From assembly GCA_040220875.1 (NCBI GenBank), contig JAVJVX010000005.1, forward strand, positions 1 to 64,000: a DNA stretch of 64,000 nt, given 5' to 3'. This document shows, one piece after another, positions 29,927 to 38,422 of the stretch. Numbering within the stretch: position 1 is the first letter of the stretch; each line of letters starts with the position of its first letter. The stretch comes from Alphaproteobacteria bacterium. Its GTDB lineage: Bacteria > Pseudomonadota > Alphaproteobacteria > JAVJVX01. The position numbers and the translations under genes are program-made. The notes under the pieces were generated by a model. The model was not told where the DNA came from. It was given only the letters and a program-made list of their open reading frames with translations, and searched no databases.

Positions 29927-30842
29927 CGCGGGTCTCCGGCGACGGTTGTTGGGCCTCCGCCGGCGCGGCCAAGGCGCGTGCCCCGGCGGCCGAACGGTCG
30001 AAAACCTCGGGGACGAGTTCGACCGTGACCGGCATCCCCTGCCGGAGACGGCGATCGGGATTGGCCACATAGACCCGCAAGCGATAGACCAAATCCGTAC
30101 GCAGTTCCGGTGTCTCGACGGTCTTGGGTGTGAATTCGGCCGTGGGCGAGATGAACCCCACCCATCCTTCATAGGGAGCTTCCGGATCCGTATCGGTCGT
30201 GACCAGCGCCGTCATCCCCGGAAAGACCCGCCCCAGATTGGGCTCATCGACATAGGTACGGACCCAGACCGGATCGTCGATGGCGATGGAATAGACCGGG
30301 GAATTGCCCAGGACCACGGCGCCCGGTTCACGGATCCGGACCAGCACCGTGCCGTCCACCGTCGAGACCAGCCGGGTGCGGTCCAGCCGGTAAGCGGCCA
30401 GCGCGGCCGCCTGTTCAAGCGCCTCGATTTCCGCTTCGGTAGCGTCGACCGCCTGACGGGCATCGTCCAGGCGTTGCTCGGAAGTATTGCCGCCGCGGAA
30501 CAGCTTTTCCTGACGCGCGAGCGTCCGTCGGGCATTGACCAGCCGGGCCTTCGCCTCGCGCACCCTGGCACGCGCACTGGCTTCGTCGTAAATGAACCGG
30601 TCGGCCTCCAGCGCCGCCAGAACCTGCCCGCGGCTGACCCGGTCACCCTCCTCGACATGCATCACATCGATCGGCCCTTCCACGTTGAAGGCGAGATCGA
30701 CCTCGCGCACGTCCACATTGCCGTACAGCGTCAACCGGTCGTCCGTCGGCGAATTGGCAAGAAAAAGGTAGGCGGCCCAGCCCGCCCCGGCGAGGAGGAC
30801 GAGAACGACGAGCCCGATGACGGGCCTGGGAGGTGTCTTCAT
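29910..30842 (-). CDS. HlyD-family membrane fusion protein of the exporter
   Basis: A 310-residue periplasmic adaptor: N-terminal membrane anchor (GLVVLVLLAGAGWAAYLF), a strand LYGNVDVREVDLAFNVEGPI, half lipoyl motif (VEEGDRVSRGQVLAALE), a coiled-coil hairpin (about residues 90-150), the second lipoyl half (STVDGTVLVRIREPGAVV), and a beta-barrel domain with VRTYVDEPNLGRVFPGM. This matches YbhG/YhiI-like adaptors. It is the first gene of the exporter operon and faces the TetR gene across a 193-bp region with a palindromic operator. Confidence 0.93.
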   Translation of the reverse strand: MKTPPRPVIGLVVLVLLAGAGWAAYLFLANSPTDDRLTLYGNVDVREVDLAFNVEGPIDVMHVEEGDRVSRGQVLAALEADRFIYDEASARARVREAKARLVNARRTLARQEKLFRGGNTSEQRLDDARQAVDATEAEIEALEQAAALAAYRLDRTRLVSTVDGTVLVRIREPGAVVLGNSPVYSIAIDDPVWVRTYVDEPNLGRVFPGMTALVTTDTDPEAPYEGWVGFISPTAEFTPKTVETPELRTDLVYRLRVYVANPDRRLRQGMPVTVELVPEVFDRSAAGARALAAPAEAQQPSPETRDDRQP

Positions 30843-30929
30843 CGCAAAATGCTCCCCGCCAGGAGGAATTTCCGCGCGGCTCCCCGCGGCGATGATCTCC
30901 GCCCGGCTGAACTGGAAGAAACCAGACCT

Positions 30930-30961
30930 GACTAGACTAAACGGTTCAGTTTAGTCTAGTC
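30930..30961. promoter_or_regulatory. perfect palindromic operator between the exporter operon and tetR gene
   Basis: Two 13-base arms, GACTAGACTAAAC (30930-30942) and GTTTAGTCTAGTC (30949-30961), are perfect reverse complements around the 6-base spacer ggttca. It lies between divergent HlyD (start 30842) and TetR-family (start 31036) genes, exactly where a TetR-type repressor would control both promoters. The stretch is noticeably AT-richer than its surroundings. Confidence 0.85.
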
Positions 30962-31035
30962 TTGCCGCCGGCCCCGGGTCAACAGAATGACATCCCAATC
31001 CCGCGGCCGGAAACGGGAAACGGGAGTATCCCAAC

Positions 31036-31674
31036 GTGGCAGCACAGCCGACAGAGAGCGGCACCCCGCGCGCGCCGGCTGACAGCGCCAAGCGGGAGAG
31101 TATCCTCGATGCCGCGAGCCGGCTTTTTCTCGAGAGAGGGTATGAGGGCACCAGCATGGACCGGGTGAGCGACACGGCCGGCGTGTCCAAGGCCACCCTC
31201 TACGCCCATTTCCGGACCAAGGAAAATCTCTTTGCCGAGATCATCGCCCGCGCCCGGAACTCGGTAATCGCAGTGCTCGATACGCGCCACGCTGCCGGCG
31301 CCGCGCCCGAAGATGTCCTTCGCCATTTCGCGCGCGCTCATGGCAATCTTGTCCTTTCACCCCTGGCGCTGGCCCTGCAACGGCTCCTGTTCGCCGAGGG
31401 TCATCGGGTTCCGGGGCTTACCAGGACGTTCTTCAACGCTGGGCCGGCGCGGATTCTGAAACGGCTGACGGATTTCCTCAGATCGGAAACGGCGGCCGGG
31501 CGCCTCACCGTCGCAAAGCCGCAGCTCGCGGCCGAGCAGTTCGTCGGCATGGTCATGGGACCGCCCCATATCCGCCACCTCCTCTATATCGAGACGGAAG
31601 AGGATCGGCGGAATTTCGAAGAGCGTGTCGACGAGGCGGTACGCACCTTCCTCGCCCGTTACGCACCCGACTGA
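31036..31674 (+). CDS. TetR/AcrR-family transcriptional regulator
   Basis: A 212-residue regulator with an N-terminal helix-turn-helix (about residues 20-65; GTSMDRVSDTAGVSKATLYA then HFRTKENLF), followed by an all-helical ligand-binding domain. The C-terminal domain resembles that of AefR/AcrR-like repressors. It starts at GTG behind CGGGAG (31021-31026). It diverges from the HlyD-ABC-permease operon with a perfect palindrome between them, so it very likely represses the exporter and itself until an effector binds. Confidence 0.92.
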   Translation: MAAQPTESGTPRAPADSAKRESILDAASRLFLERGYEGTSMDRVSDTAGVSKATLYAHFRTKENLFAEIIARARNSVIAVLDTRHAAGAAPEDVLRHFARAHGNLVLSPLALALQRLLFAEGHRVPGLTRTFFNAGPARILKRLTDFLRSETAAGRLTVAKPQLAAEQFVGMVMGPPHIRHLLYIETEEDRRNFEERVDEAVRTFLARYAPD

Positions 31675-31687
31675 GAGCCCGCTTGCG

Positions 31688-33292
31688 TTAATGGCCCAGG
31701 GCGAGCCCGTCCTTGCGCGGGTCCGAGCCCCCCGTCAGCACGCCCGTTTCCCAATCGATCCGGATCGCTTGCGCGCCGCCCCAGGGGACGGCGGCCCGTG
31801 TGATGCGGTGGCCCTTCGCGGCAAGCGCCCCGGCCGTGGCCTCGCCGACGCCCCGCTCAAGATCGTAGCGCCCGCCGAAATTGAAAGCGCGTGGCTGATC
31901 AATCGCCGCCTGCACGTTCAGGCCGTAATCGAGGATATTGGACAGCACGCGGACCTGGCCGACCGGCTGGTACTGGCCATGCATGACGCCGAAGGACAGG
32001 GCCGCGCGCCCGTCTTTCATGGCGATCGCCGGGATGATGGTGTGAAGCGGCCGCTTGCCGGGAGCCAGGCCGTTGGGATGCCCTGCCTCGAGGACGAAAC
32101 CGGCGCCCCGATTATGCAGCACGACGCCCGATCGGGGGCTGACGATCCCCGAGCCGAAGGAAAAGAAGATCGAGTTAATGAAGGAGAGTGCATTGCGATC
32201 CTCGTCCACCACGGTGAGATAGACTGTCTCGGGGTGCACCGGGAAATCGCCTGCTGAAGGCGCCCCCGATCCGCCGGCGCCGGCGCGGTCCGGATCGAAC
32301 CCGCCCAGGAGCCGGTCTGCGAAGGCCGGCGACAGCAGTTCGTCCACCGGCACATCGCTCGTTTCCGGATCGCCGATATGGGCATCACGCACCTCGAAGG
32401 CGAGGCGCGTCAGTTCGCCTTCGAGATGAAACCGCTCCGCGCCCAGCGGATCCATCGCCGAAACATCGAACCGGCTCAGAAGGTTCAGCATCAGGAGCGC
32501 CGTGACGCCCTGCCCGTTCGGCGGACATTCAAAAATGTCATAACCGCGATAACGGGTCTGTATGGGCGAGACATATGCCGCCTCGGCCGTCCCGAAATCC
32601 TCGAGCGTGTGAACCCCGCCCCGCGCGCGCAGCGTCTCGACGATATCCTCGGCCACCCGGCCCTCGTAAAACCCTGCGCGGCCATGGGCAGCGATCTCGC
32701 GCAGTGTTCCGGCCAGCAGGGGCTGGCGGTGAAGGCTGCCCATCGCGGGCGGGGCCCCTGACGCATCGAGAAAGACCCGACGCGCCGTGTCGTCGCGCAA
32801 CAGCTTTTCGCGATTTTCCGCCCAGTCGAAGGCTATGCGCTCGGCCACCGGATAGCCGTCCTCGGCATAGCTGATCGCCGGTTGCAGCAGGTCCGCCATG
32901 TCCATGGTGCCGAAATCACGGCGCAGCCGGTCCCAGGCGGCGACGCATCCGGGCACCGTGACGGCGTGCGGACTATCGGGCGGGATATGGCGGCCGAACC
33001 GGCCTTGGAGTGCCTCGGCGTCGATCGCCGCCGGCGCGCGCCCTGACCCGTTGAGCGCCACCACCTCGCCGGTCCCGCCGGGCACGAAGAGCGCAAACGC
33101 GTCCCCGCCCACGCCCGTCGATTGCGGCTCGACGACGGCGAGGACGGCGGCAGCGGCAATCCCGGCATCCACCGCATTGCCGCCATAGCCCAGAATGGCC
33201 ACGGCCGTCAGTGTCGCCAGCGGATGGGACGTGGCCGCCATCCCGTTTGTCCCGTGGACCGGTGACCGGCCGGGCTGCTGGAAATCGCGCAT
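31688..33292 (-). CDS. ggt: gamma-glutamyltransferase family protein
   Basis: A 534-residue Ntn-hydrolase precursor. The N-terminal large-subunit region has MAATSHPLATLTAVAILG and GGNAVDAGIAAA; the self-cleavage site and nucleophile is T356 in HPETVYLTVVDED, followed by SFINSIF. No signal peptide is visible, which points to the cytoplasmic YwrD-like branch rather than periplasmic Ggt. The substrate may be glutathione or another gamma-glutamyl or acylated compound. The ATG at 33292 is 10 bp after the FAD oxidase stop codon, so the two genes are probably one operon. It converges on tetR (13-bp gap). Confidence 0.9.
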   Translation of the reverse strand: MRDFQQPGRSPVHGTNGMAATSHPLATLTAVAILGYGGNAVDAGIAAAAVLAVVEPQSTGVGGDAFALFVPGGTGEVVALNGSGRAPAAIDAEALQGRFGRHIPPDSPHAVTVPGCVAAWDRLRRDFGTMDMADLLQPAISYAEDGYPVAERIAFDWAENREKLLRDDTARRVFLDASGAPPAMGSLHRQPLLAGTLREIAAHGRAGFYEGRVAEDIVETLRARGGVHTLEDFGTAEAAYVSPIQTRYRGYDIFECPPNGQGVTALLMLNLLSRFDVSAMDPLGAERFHLEGELTRLAFEVRDAHIGDPETSDVPVDELLSPAFADRLLGGFDPDRAGAGGSGAPSAGDFPVHPETVYLTVVDEDRNALSFINSIFFSFGSGIVSPRSGVVLHNRGAGFVLEAGHPNGLAPGKRPLHTIIPAIAMKDGRAALSFGVMHGQYQPVGQVRVLSNILDYGLNVQAAIDQPRAFNFGGRYDLERGVGEATAGALAAKGHRITRAAVPWGGAQAIRIDWETGVLTGGSDPRKDGLALGH

Positions 33293-33302
33293 GGCCGGGG
33301 CC

Positions 33303-34904
33303 CTAGCCAAGGCCCAGCGCGCCCGGGTTCATCAGACCCCTTGGATCGAGCTGACGCTTGAGCCCCTGGAGAAGCTCCCAGCTCTCCGGCACCATGTTGC
33401 GGCTGAAGGCGTAGTATTTGCCGATCTGCTGCTGCACGGCGCCAAGGGCCTCGTGAAGATCGGCAATCCCCTGGCGCAGTTCGATAACCAGATCGCGCGC
33501 CGCCGGATTGGCCCCGATGGTTTTCCATTTCTCCTGAAACTCGGGCTCGATCACGCTGAGCCGCAAGGGCCCCAACGCATCGATCCAATAAAAACTGGGC
33601 TCGAGCAGGAACATGTTGGCGCTGGCCGCTGTCAGATACGAGGTCGTTACGCCGTGCTCGTCCATGCGCTGTCGGTTCTCCGCCAGGTAGGCCTCGGTCG
33701 CGTCCACCGCCGCCTGGGCGCGGGAGAGCGGAAAAATCCCGTGCATCGGCATCCAGAGCTGTCCCTTCGGGCCAAGCAGGTTGGAGCGAATGGGTCGGAA
33801 GGGGTGCGCGCGCATCACCGTCGGAATGGCGTTGGTCAGTTCCCAGGCGCCGTTTTCGCGCGCCACCCGGCGGATCGAGTCCATCATGCGGCCCGCTGCC
33901 CCGTCGTCATGCCCGTCGACCGTCACGTGCAGCGAATAGTTCACCTTGCGGAGGACCCGCTTGCCGGCCCGGGTCACGCGGAAAAGATCGCCGAGCCCGC
34001 GCAACCCGCGGCCCGATCCCGCAATCTTGCCGAGAATTTCGAATCCCTCGCTCAACGTGATGCCGGACGCCTCGAACCCTTCGTTAAAATAAGGATCGAA
34101 GCCGAAGCATTCCGAGGCCACGCGCATCCGCGTAACCTCTGTCTGGGTCGCCACCAGTTCCTCGAAGGTATTGAAGCCGAAGGATGCGGCCGCCATGGCC
34201 GGCGGCTGGCGGACGAGCTGGAGACTGATCCGCGCCTTGATTCCGAGTGCGCCGGTATCGGCGAGGAAAAGCCCGGTCAGATCGGGCCCCCAGTGGCGAT
34301 AGAAAGGCGTCGACCGCCGGTTGGCCCAGGACCCGGTGCGCAGAATTTCGCCATTGGCAAGGACCAGTTCGAGGCCCAGTGCCGATTGGGCGGCCGTGCC
34401 GAACTGGCCTGACCCGAAGAGGGCTGCATCCTGGGCGAGCGATCCGCCCACCGTCGCGTGATATCCCGACAGCGTGCCCCAGAACGGCGTGCGCATGCCG
34501 ATGTCATCGAGCGCGGCGTGAAGCTGTCCCCAGGTCACGCCGGCCTCGACGATCACGTACATGTCGTCCGTGTTGATCTCGACGATCCGGTCAAGCTTGC
34601 GCAGATCGACCGAGACGGATTTTTCCACCGCCGGCAGATAGCCAAGCGTGTAGGACATGCCGCCACCGCGCGGCACGACGGCGAACCCGGTGCCGGTCGC
34701 TGTCCGGACGGCGCCGGCGAGGTCTTCGACCGTTTCGGGCTGGATAACCAGGGCCGGCCGGGCGAGGCGGCGATTGGAAAGGTCCTGCGCGAAAAACTCG
34801 CGCGCCTCGGTGTCGTCCAGAACGTTGTCCGGCCCCAGTAACCGGCGCAGCGCCTCGCCCAGCTCCCTTGCCTCCGCCCCCGCCGCGTCTTCCGTCCGCG
34901 TCAT
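33303..34904 (-). CDS. FAD-linked oxidoreductase of the VAO/PCMH family
   Basis: A 533-residue flavoprotein. The PCMH-type FAD-binding domain (about 40-230) shows FAVVPRGGGMSYTLGYLP, the strand YVIVEAGVTWGQLHAAL, and the segment TLSGYHATVGGSLAQD; the C-terminal FAD-oxidase domain ends with LDPRGLMNPGALG, the typical closing motif. Relatives include D-lactate dehydrogenase, glycolate oxidase GlcD, 4-cresol dehydrogenase and vanillyl-alcohol oxidase. The substrate cannot be read from sequence. It precedes the GGT gene by 10 bp on the same strand. Confidence 0.87.
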   Translation of the reverse strand: MTRTEDAAGAEARELGEALRRLLGPDNVLDDTEAREFFAQDLSNRRLARPALVIQPETVEDLAGAVRTATGTGFAVVPRGGGMSYTLGYLPAVEKSVSVDLRKLDRIVEINTDDMYVIVEAGVTWGQLHAALDDIGMRTPFWGTLSGYHATVGGSLAQDAALFGSGQFGTAAQSALGLELVLANGEILRTGSWANRRSTPFYRHWGPDLTGLFLADTGALGIKARISLQLVRQPPAMAAASFGFNTFEELVATQTEVTRMRVASECFGFDPYFNEGFEASGITLSEGFEILGKIAGSGRGLRGLGDLFRVTRAGKRVLRKVNYSLHVTVDGHDDGAAGRMMDSIRRVARENGAWELTNAIPTVMRAHPFRPIRSNLLGPKGQLWMPMHGIFPLSRAQAAVDATEAYLAENRQRMDEHGVTTSYLTAASANMFLLEPSFYWIDALGPLRLSVIEPEFQEKWKTIGANPAARDLVIELRQGIADLHEALGAVQQQIGKYYAFSRNMVPESWELLQGLKRQLDPRGLMNPGALGLG

Positions 34905-35113
34905 ATCCGCCCCCTTCCGATTTCAGCGCGTATGCCCGGCCGCCCGGCCGGGGATTGAGCCGCGGCGCGCATCCGGCCATGGTCCCCGACGGCGCCGCCC
35001 GCTAGACTACCCCCTTCGCGCGCCGCCCCAAAGAGGCGATAAACCGGGCAGGACCCAAGACCGGTGCCGGGACGGGCACTTACAGACCGCGTCAACCAAG
35101 GAGCAACGATCCA

Positions 35114-36211
35114 ATGAGCGAGACCCCTTCACGATCCCGGCACGCCCTCTTTCAACTCATGCTGTCCCTCGGCCTCGTGGCGGGGCTTTTCATGGCGGCA
35201 GGCCCGGGATCAACGGCCGGTATGGCGGACGAGACGCCGGGCGACGACACCCGGGCTTCGGGGATCGATCCCGAAACCGACGCGGCCCGTCTCGAACCCT
35301 GGTGGCCGTCGCCCTGGGGCGCCGAGGACGAGCGCGGGAACATGAACCTCCTGACGCCCGAAAAGGTGCTGGAAGCCGCTGCCCTGATCGAGACCGGCAA
35401 GCTCTACGATCTTGGCCGGGAGTTCGACGACAAGATGCCGCTTATGAACCTGCCGCCCAACCCGCGGAAGTTCACCAGCGTCTCGGTACATGCCCCGCTC
35501 AACCAGCCGGTCGGGCGCAACGCCCTCGTCTGGAACGATGACTACGTGTCCGGACATATCACCCAGGATGGCACCCAGTTCGACTCGCTCGCGCACATGG
35601 CCACGCACCTGGGAGAAAAGGGCGACAAGCGCGACCTTCGTTACTACAACGGTTTCCGCCACTCGGATATCGCCGGTCCCTACGGGTTTTCCAAGCTTGG
35701 CGTCGAAAAGGTGACCCCCATCTTCACACGTGGCGTCCTTCTCGACTTCGCCGGACTCAAGGGCCGCATGATCGAGATCGAGGAAGAGATTACCGTGGCC
35801 GATATCCGGGCTGCCCTCGAGCGGCAGGGGCTGAGTGAAGACGATATCCGGGCGGGCGACGCGCTTTTCTACAACACCGGCTGGGGCGAACTCTGGAAAG
35901 TCGATAACGACAAGTTCAACAGCGGTTCGCCCGGCCTGTCGGACAAGGCGGGCGATTGGGTAGTGGCGCGCCAGGTCGTGCTGGTCGGCACCGACAACTG
36001 GTCGGTCGAAGCCATACCCAACCCGGAGGACCCTGAGCTCTTCGCGCCCAACCATCAGAAATTCCTCATCCGGCACGGCATCCACATCATGGAAAACATG
36101 GATTTCACCCCCCTTATCGAGGATGAGACCTATGTCTTCGCCTTTTCCTTCGCACCCATCGCGATCAAGGGCGCAACCGGCTCGCCGGCCCGGCCCTTCG
36201 CGATCCGCTGA
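35114..36211 (+). CDS. secreted cyclase-family (kynurenine formamidase-like) hydrolase
   Basis: A 365-residue protein. A Sec-type signal (about residues 12-38, LFQLMLSLGLVAGLFMAA) precedes a cyclase/isatin-hydrolase fold (PF04199). The metal-binding region reads GHITQDGTQFDSLAHMATHLG: the usual HxGTHxDxxxH appears with Gln in place of the His after GT, a variant seen in a longer subgroup of the family. A possible reaction is metal-dependent hydrolysis of a cyclic amide or ester in the periplasm. It stands alone, divergent from the FAD oxidase; I do not recognise a specific substrate. Confidence 0.85.
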   Translation: MSETPSRSRHALFQLMLSLGLVAGLFMAAGPGSTAGMADETPGDDTRASGIDPETDAARLEPWWPSPWGAEDERGNMNLLTPEKVLEAAALIETGKLYDLGREFDDKMPLMNLPPNPRKFTSVSVHAPLNQPVGRNALVWNDDYVSGHITQDGTQFDSLAHMATHLGEKGDKRDLRYYNGFRHSDIAGPYGFSKLGVEKVTPIFTRGVLLDFAGLKGRMIEIEEEITVADIRAALERQGLSEDDIRAGDALFYNTGWGELWKVDNDKFNSGSPGLSDKAGDWVVARQVVLVGTDNWSVEAIPNPEDPELFAPNHQKFLIRHGIHIMENMDFTPLIEDETYVFAFSFAPIAIKGATGSPARPFAIR

Positions 36212-36547
36212 GGCGGCATCGGATCCCGGCCGGCCCGGAAACCGGCTAATTCCATAGGTTCTTTAGCGCTTTAAGGGAGTTGCACCGGGCCGCTTGGGTC
36301 AGTATCTATACCCTATCCAGAACGCTGGACCGGCGGCCGGATCTCCGGTGTGCCATGGGATAACAGCCGCGACCACAGGCGGCGGGCAGGAGCGAGCACC
36401 GGCGAACTGACAGGCCGGCAGCCCGAAAGTTTCTCGAACCCGGCGCGGGTCGGGGGTTCCCGAACCCGCCGTCTCCCGAAAAAGGCGGAGCCGACAGGCC
36501 CGGAGCGTCAGGTGCAAGGGCGGCGAATCCCGCCAAGAGGAAAAAAG
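36212..36547. other. 336-bp intergenic leader upstream of korA
   Basis: Between the cyclase gene and korA I see no supportable gene. An AT-richer stretch (36250-36275, 36300-36325) could carry the korAB promoter; the rest is GC-rich. The korA ribosome binding site AGAGG is at 36536-36540. No strong terminator hairpin follows the cyclase gene. An open frame reading into korA from 36350 exists but has no family resemblance before the ATG at 36548. Confidence 0.6.
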
Positions 36548-38422
36548 ATGGAAGGCACAGCCCCCCAGGATCAGTTTGAACGTCGGCAGGTCGATTCGGC
36601 GGTCGTACGGTTTGCCGGCGATTCGGGCGACGGCATGCAGCTCACGGGTTCGCAGTTCACGCTCTCGACCGCCCTTTTCGGCAACGATCTTGCGACTTTC
36701 CCTGATTACCCCGCGGAAATCCGAGCGCCCGCTGGCACGACATTCGGCGTCTCGGCCTTCCAGATCAATTTCGGCGGCCGCGAAATCATGACATCGGGAG
36801 ACGCGCCCGACGTGCTGGTGGCGATGAACCCGGCCGCACTCAAGGTGCATCTGGGCGACCTCAAGCCGGGCGGGCTCGTCGTCGTCGATTCGGGCGCCTT
36901 CAATGACCGCAACCTGAAAAAGGCGGGTTACGAGGGCAACCCGCTCGAGGATGGCAGTCTCGACAACCACCGTGTGCTGGCCATCGACATTTCCAAGCTT
37001 ACCCTGGCTGCGGTCGAGGACACCGGGCTCGCGCAACGCGACGCGCTGCGCTGCAAGAACATGTGGACGCTGGGCCTTACACTCTGGATGTTCGGCCGCG
37101 ACCGCCAGCCCATCATCGATGGCATCAACCGCAAGTTCCGCGAGCGCAATCCGCAGGTGGCCGACGCCAATATCGCGGCCCTCAACGCCGGCCATATTCA
37201 CGGCGAAGCGGGCGAGGTGCCGCCCAGCGTGACGCTGTTCCATGTGCCGCGCATGGAATCCGAGGCCGGCGTATACCGCGCGGTCACCGGCGCCGAGGCG
37301 CTTTCCTGGGGCCTTGTGGTCGGCGCCCAACTGGCTCAACTCAAACTGTTTTTCGGCTCCTATCCGATCACGCCGGCCTCCAGCCTGCTGCATACGCTTT
37401 CGAGCCTCAAGCAGTACAACGTCGTGACCTTCCAGGCGGAAGACGAAATTGCCGCTGTCTGCTCCGCTATCGGCGCCTCCTATGCAGGCGCCCTGGGTGT
37501 CACCTCGAGTTCGGGCCCCGGCATCGCGCTCAAGGGCGAAGCCATCGGGCTCGCCATCTCGACCGAACTGCCGCTCGTGGTGGTGAACTCGCAGCGCGCG
37601 GGGCCATCCACCGGCCTGCCTACCAAGACGGAACAGTCCGATCTGTTCCAGGCTGTCTGGGGCCGCAACGGCGATTCCCCCGTGGCGGTGCTGGCCGCGC
37701 GCTCGTCGGCCGATTGCTTCGACGTCGCGATCGAGGCAGTCCGGCTTGCAACCAGATACATGACACCGGTCATCCTGCTGACCGACGGCTACATGGCGAA
37801 CGCGTCGGAGCCCTGGCTCATCCCCGATGTCAACAGCTATGCGCCGTTTCCGGTAACGCATAGGACGGACCCGGAGGGCTTCCACCCCTTCCTCCGCGAT
37901 GAAAAGACGCTCGCGCGCAACTGGGCGATACCAGGCACGCCCGGGCTCGAGCATCGTATCGGCGGCATCGAGAAGAATTACGATTCGGGCCACATCTCCT
38001 ACGATGCGGCCAATCACCAGAAAATGACGGACACGCGGATCGGCAAGATCGACGGCATCGCCAACGACATCCCCGAGCAGGACGTGGCGCTTGGCCCGTC
38101 CTCGGGCAAGCTGGCAGTGCTCGGCTGGGGGTCCACCTTCGGGCCCATCCATCGCGCGGTCACCGTCCTGCAGGAAAAGGGACAGACGGACGTCGCCCAT
38201 ATTCACCTGCGGCACATCTGGCCCCTGCCGCGCAATCTCAAGGACCTGCTGGAGGGTTACGAACGGGTAATCGTGCCCGAGATGAACGCAGGGCAGCTTG
38301 TCAAGCTGGTCCGCGCCGAATATGCCTTGCCCGCCATCAGTGTCAGCAAGGTTTCGGGCCAGCCCTTCAAGGTGGCTGAAATCGAGGCCGCCATTCTCGA
38401 GAATCTGGAGCAACTGGGATGA
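36548..38422 (+). CDS. korA: 2-oxoacid:ferredoxin oxidoreductase alpha subunit (gamma-alpha fusion) KorA
   Basis: A 624-residue subunit in which the gamma domain (about residues 1-200; VVRFAGDSGDGMQLTGSQFT, PAEIRAPAGTTFGVSAFQ) is fused ahead of the pyrimidine-binding alpha domain (from about 225; FGSYPITPASSLLHTLSSLK, QAEDEIAAVCSAIGASYAGA, TSSSGPGIALKGEAIG). This matches KorA of 2-oxoglutarate:ferredoxin oxidoreductase. With KorB it oxidatively decarboxylates a 2-oxoacid, probably 2-oxoglutarate, to the acyl-CoA with reduction of ferredoxin. The ATG at 36548 has AGAGG 7 bases upstream and overlaps nothing; its stop overlaps korB by 4 bp. Confidence 0.94.
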   Translation: MEGTAPQDQFERRQVDSAVVRFAGDSGDGMQLTGSQFTLSTALFGNDLATFPDYPAEIRAPAGTTFGVSAFQINFGGREIMTSGDAPDVLVAMNPAALKVHLGDLKPGGLVVVDSGAFNDRNLKKAGYEGNPLEDGSLDNHRVLAIDISKLTLAAVEDTGLAQRDALRCKNMWTLGLTLWMFGRDRQPIIDGINRKFRERNPQVADANIAALNAGHIHGEAGEVPPSVTLFHVPRMESEAGVYRAVTGAEALSWGLVVGAQLAQLKLFFGSYPITPASSLLHTLSSLKQYNVVTFQAEDEIAAVCSAIGASYAGALGVTSSSGPGIALKGEAIGLAISTELPLVVVNSQRAGPSTGLPTKTEQSDLFQAVWGRNGDSPVAVLAARSSADCFDVAIEAVRLATRYMTPVILLTDGYMANASEPWLIPDVNSYAPFPVTHRTDPEGFHPFLRDEKTLARNWAIPGTPGLEHRIGGIEKNYDSGHISYDAANHQKMTDTRIGKIDGIANDIPEQDVALGPSSGKLAVLGWGSTFGPIHRAVTVLQEKGQTDVAHIHLRHIWPLPRNLKDLLEGYERVIVPEMNAGQLVKLVRAEYALPAISVSKVSGQPFKVAEIEAAILENLEQLG

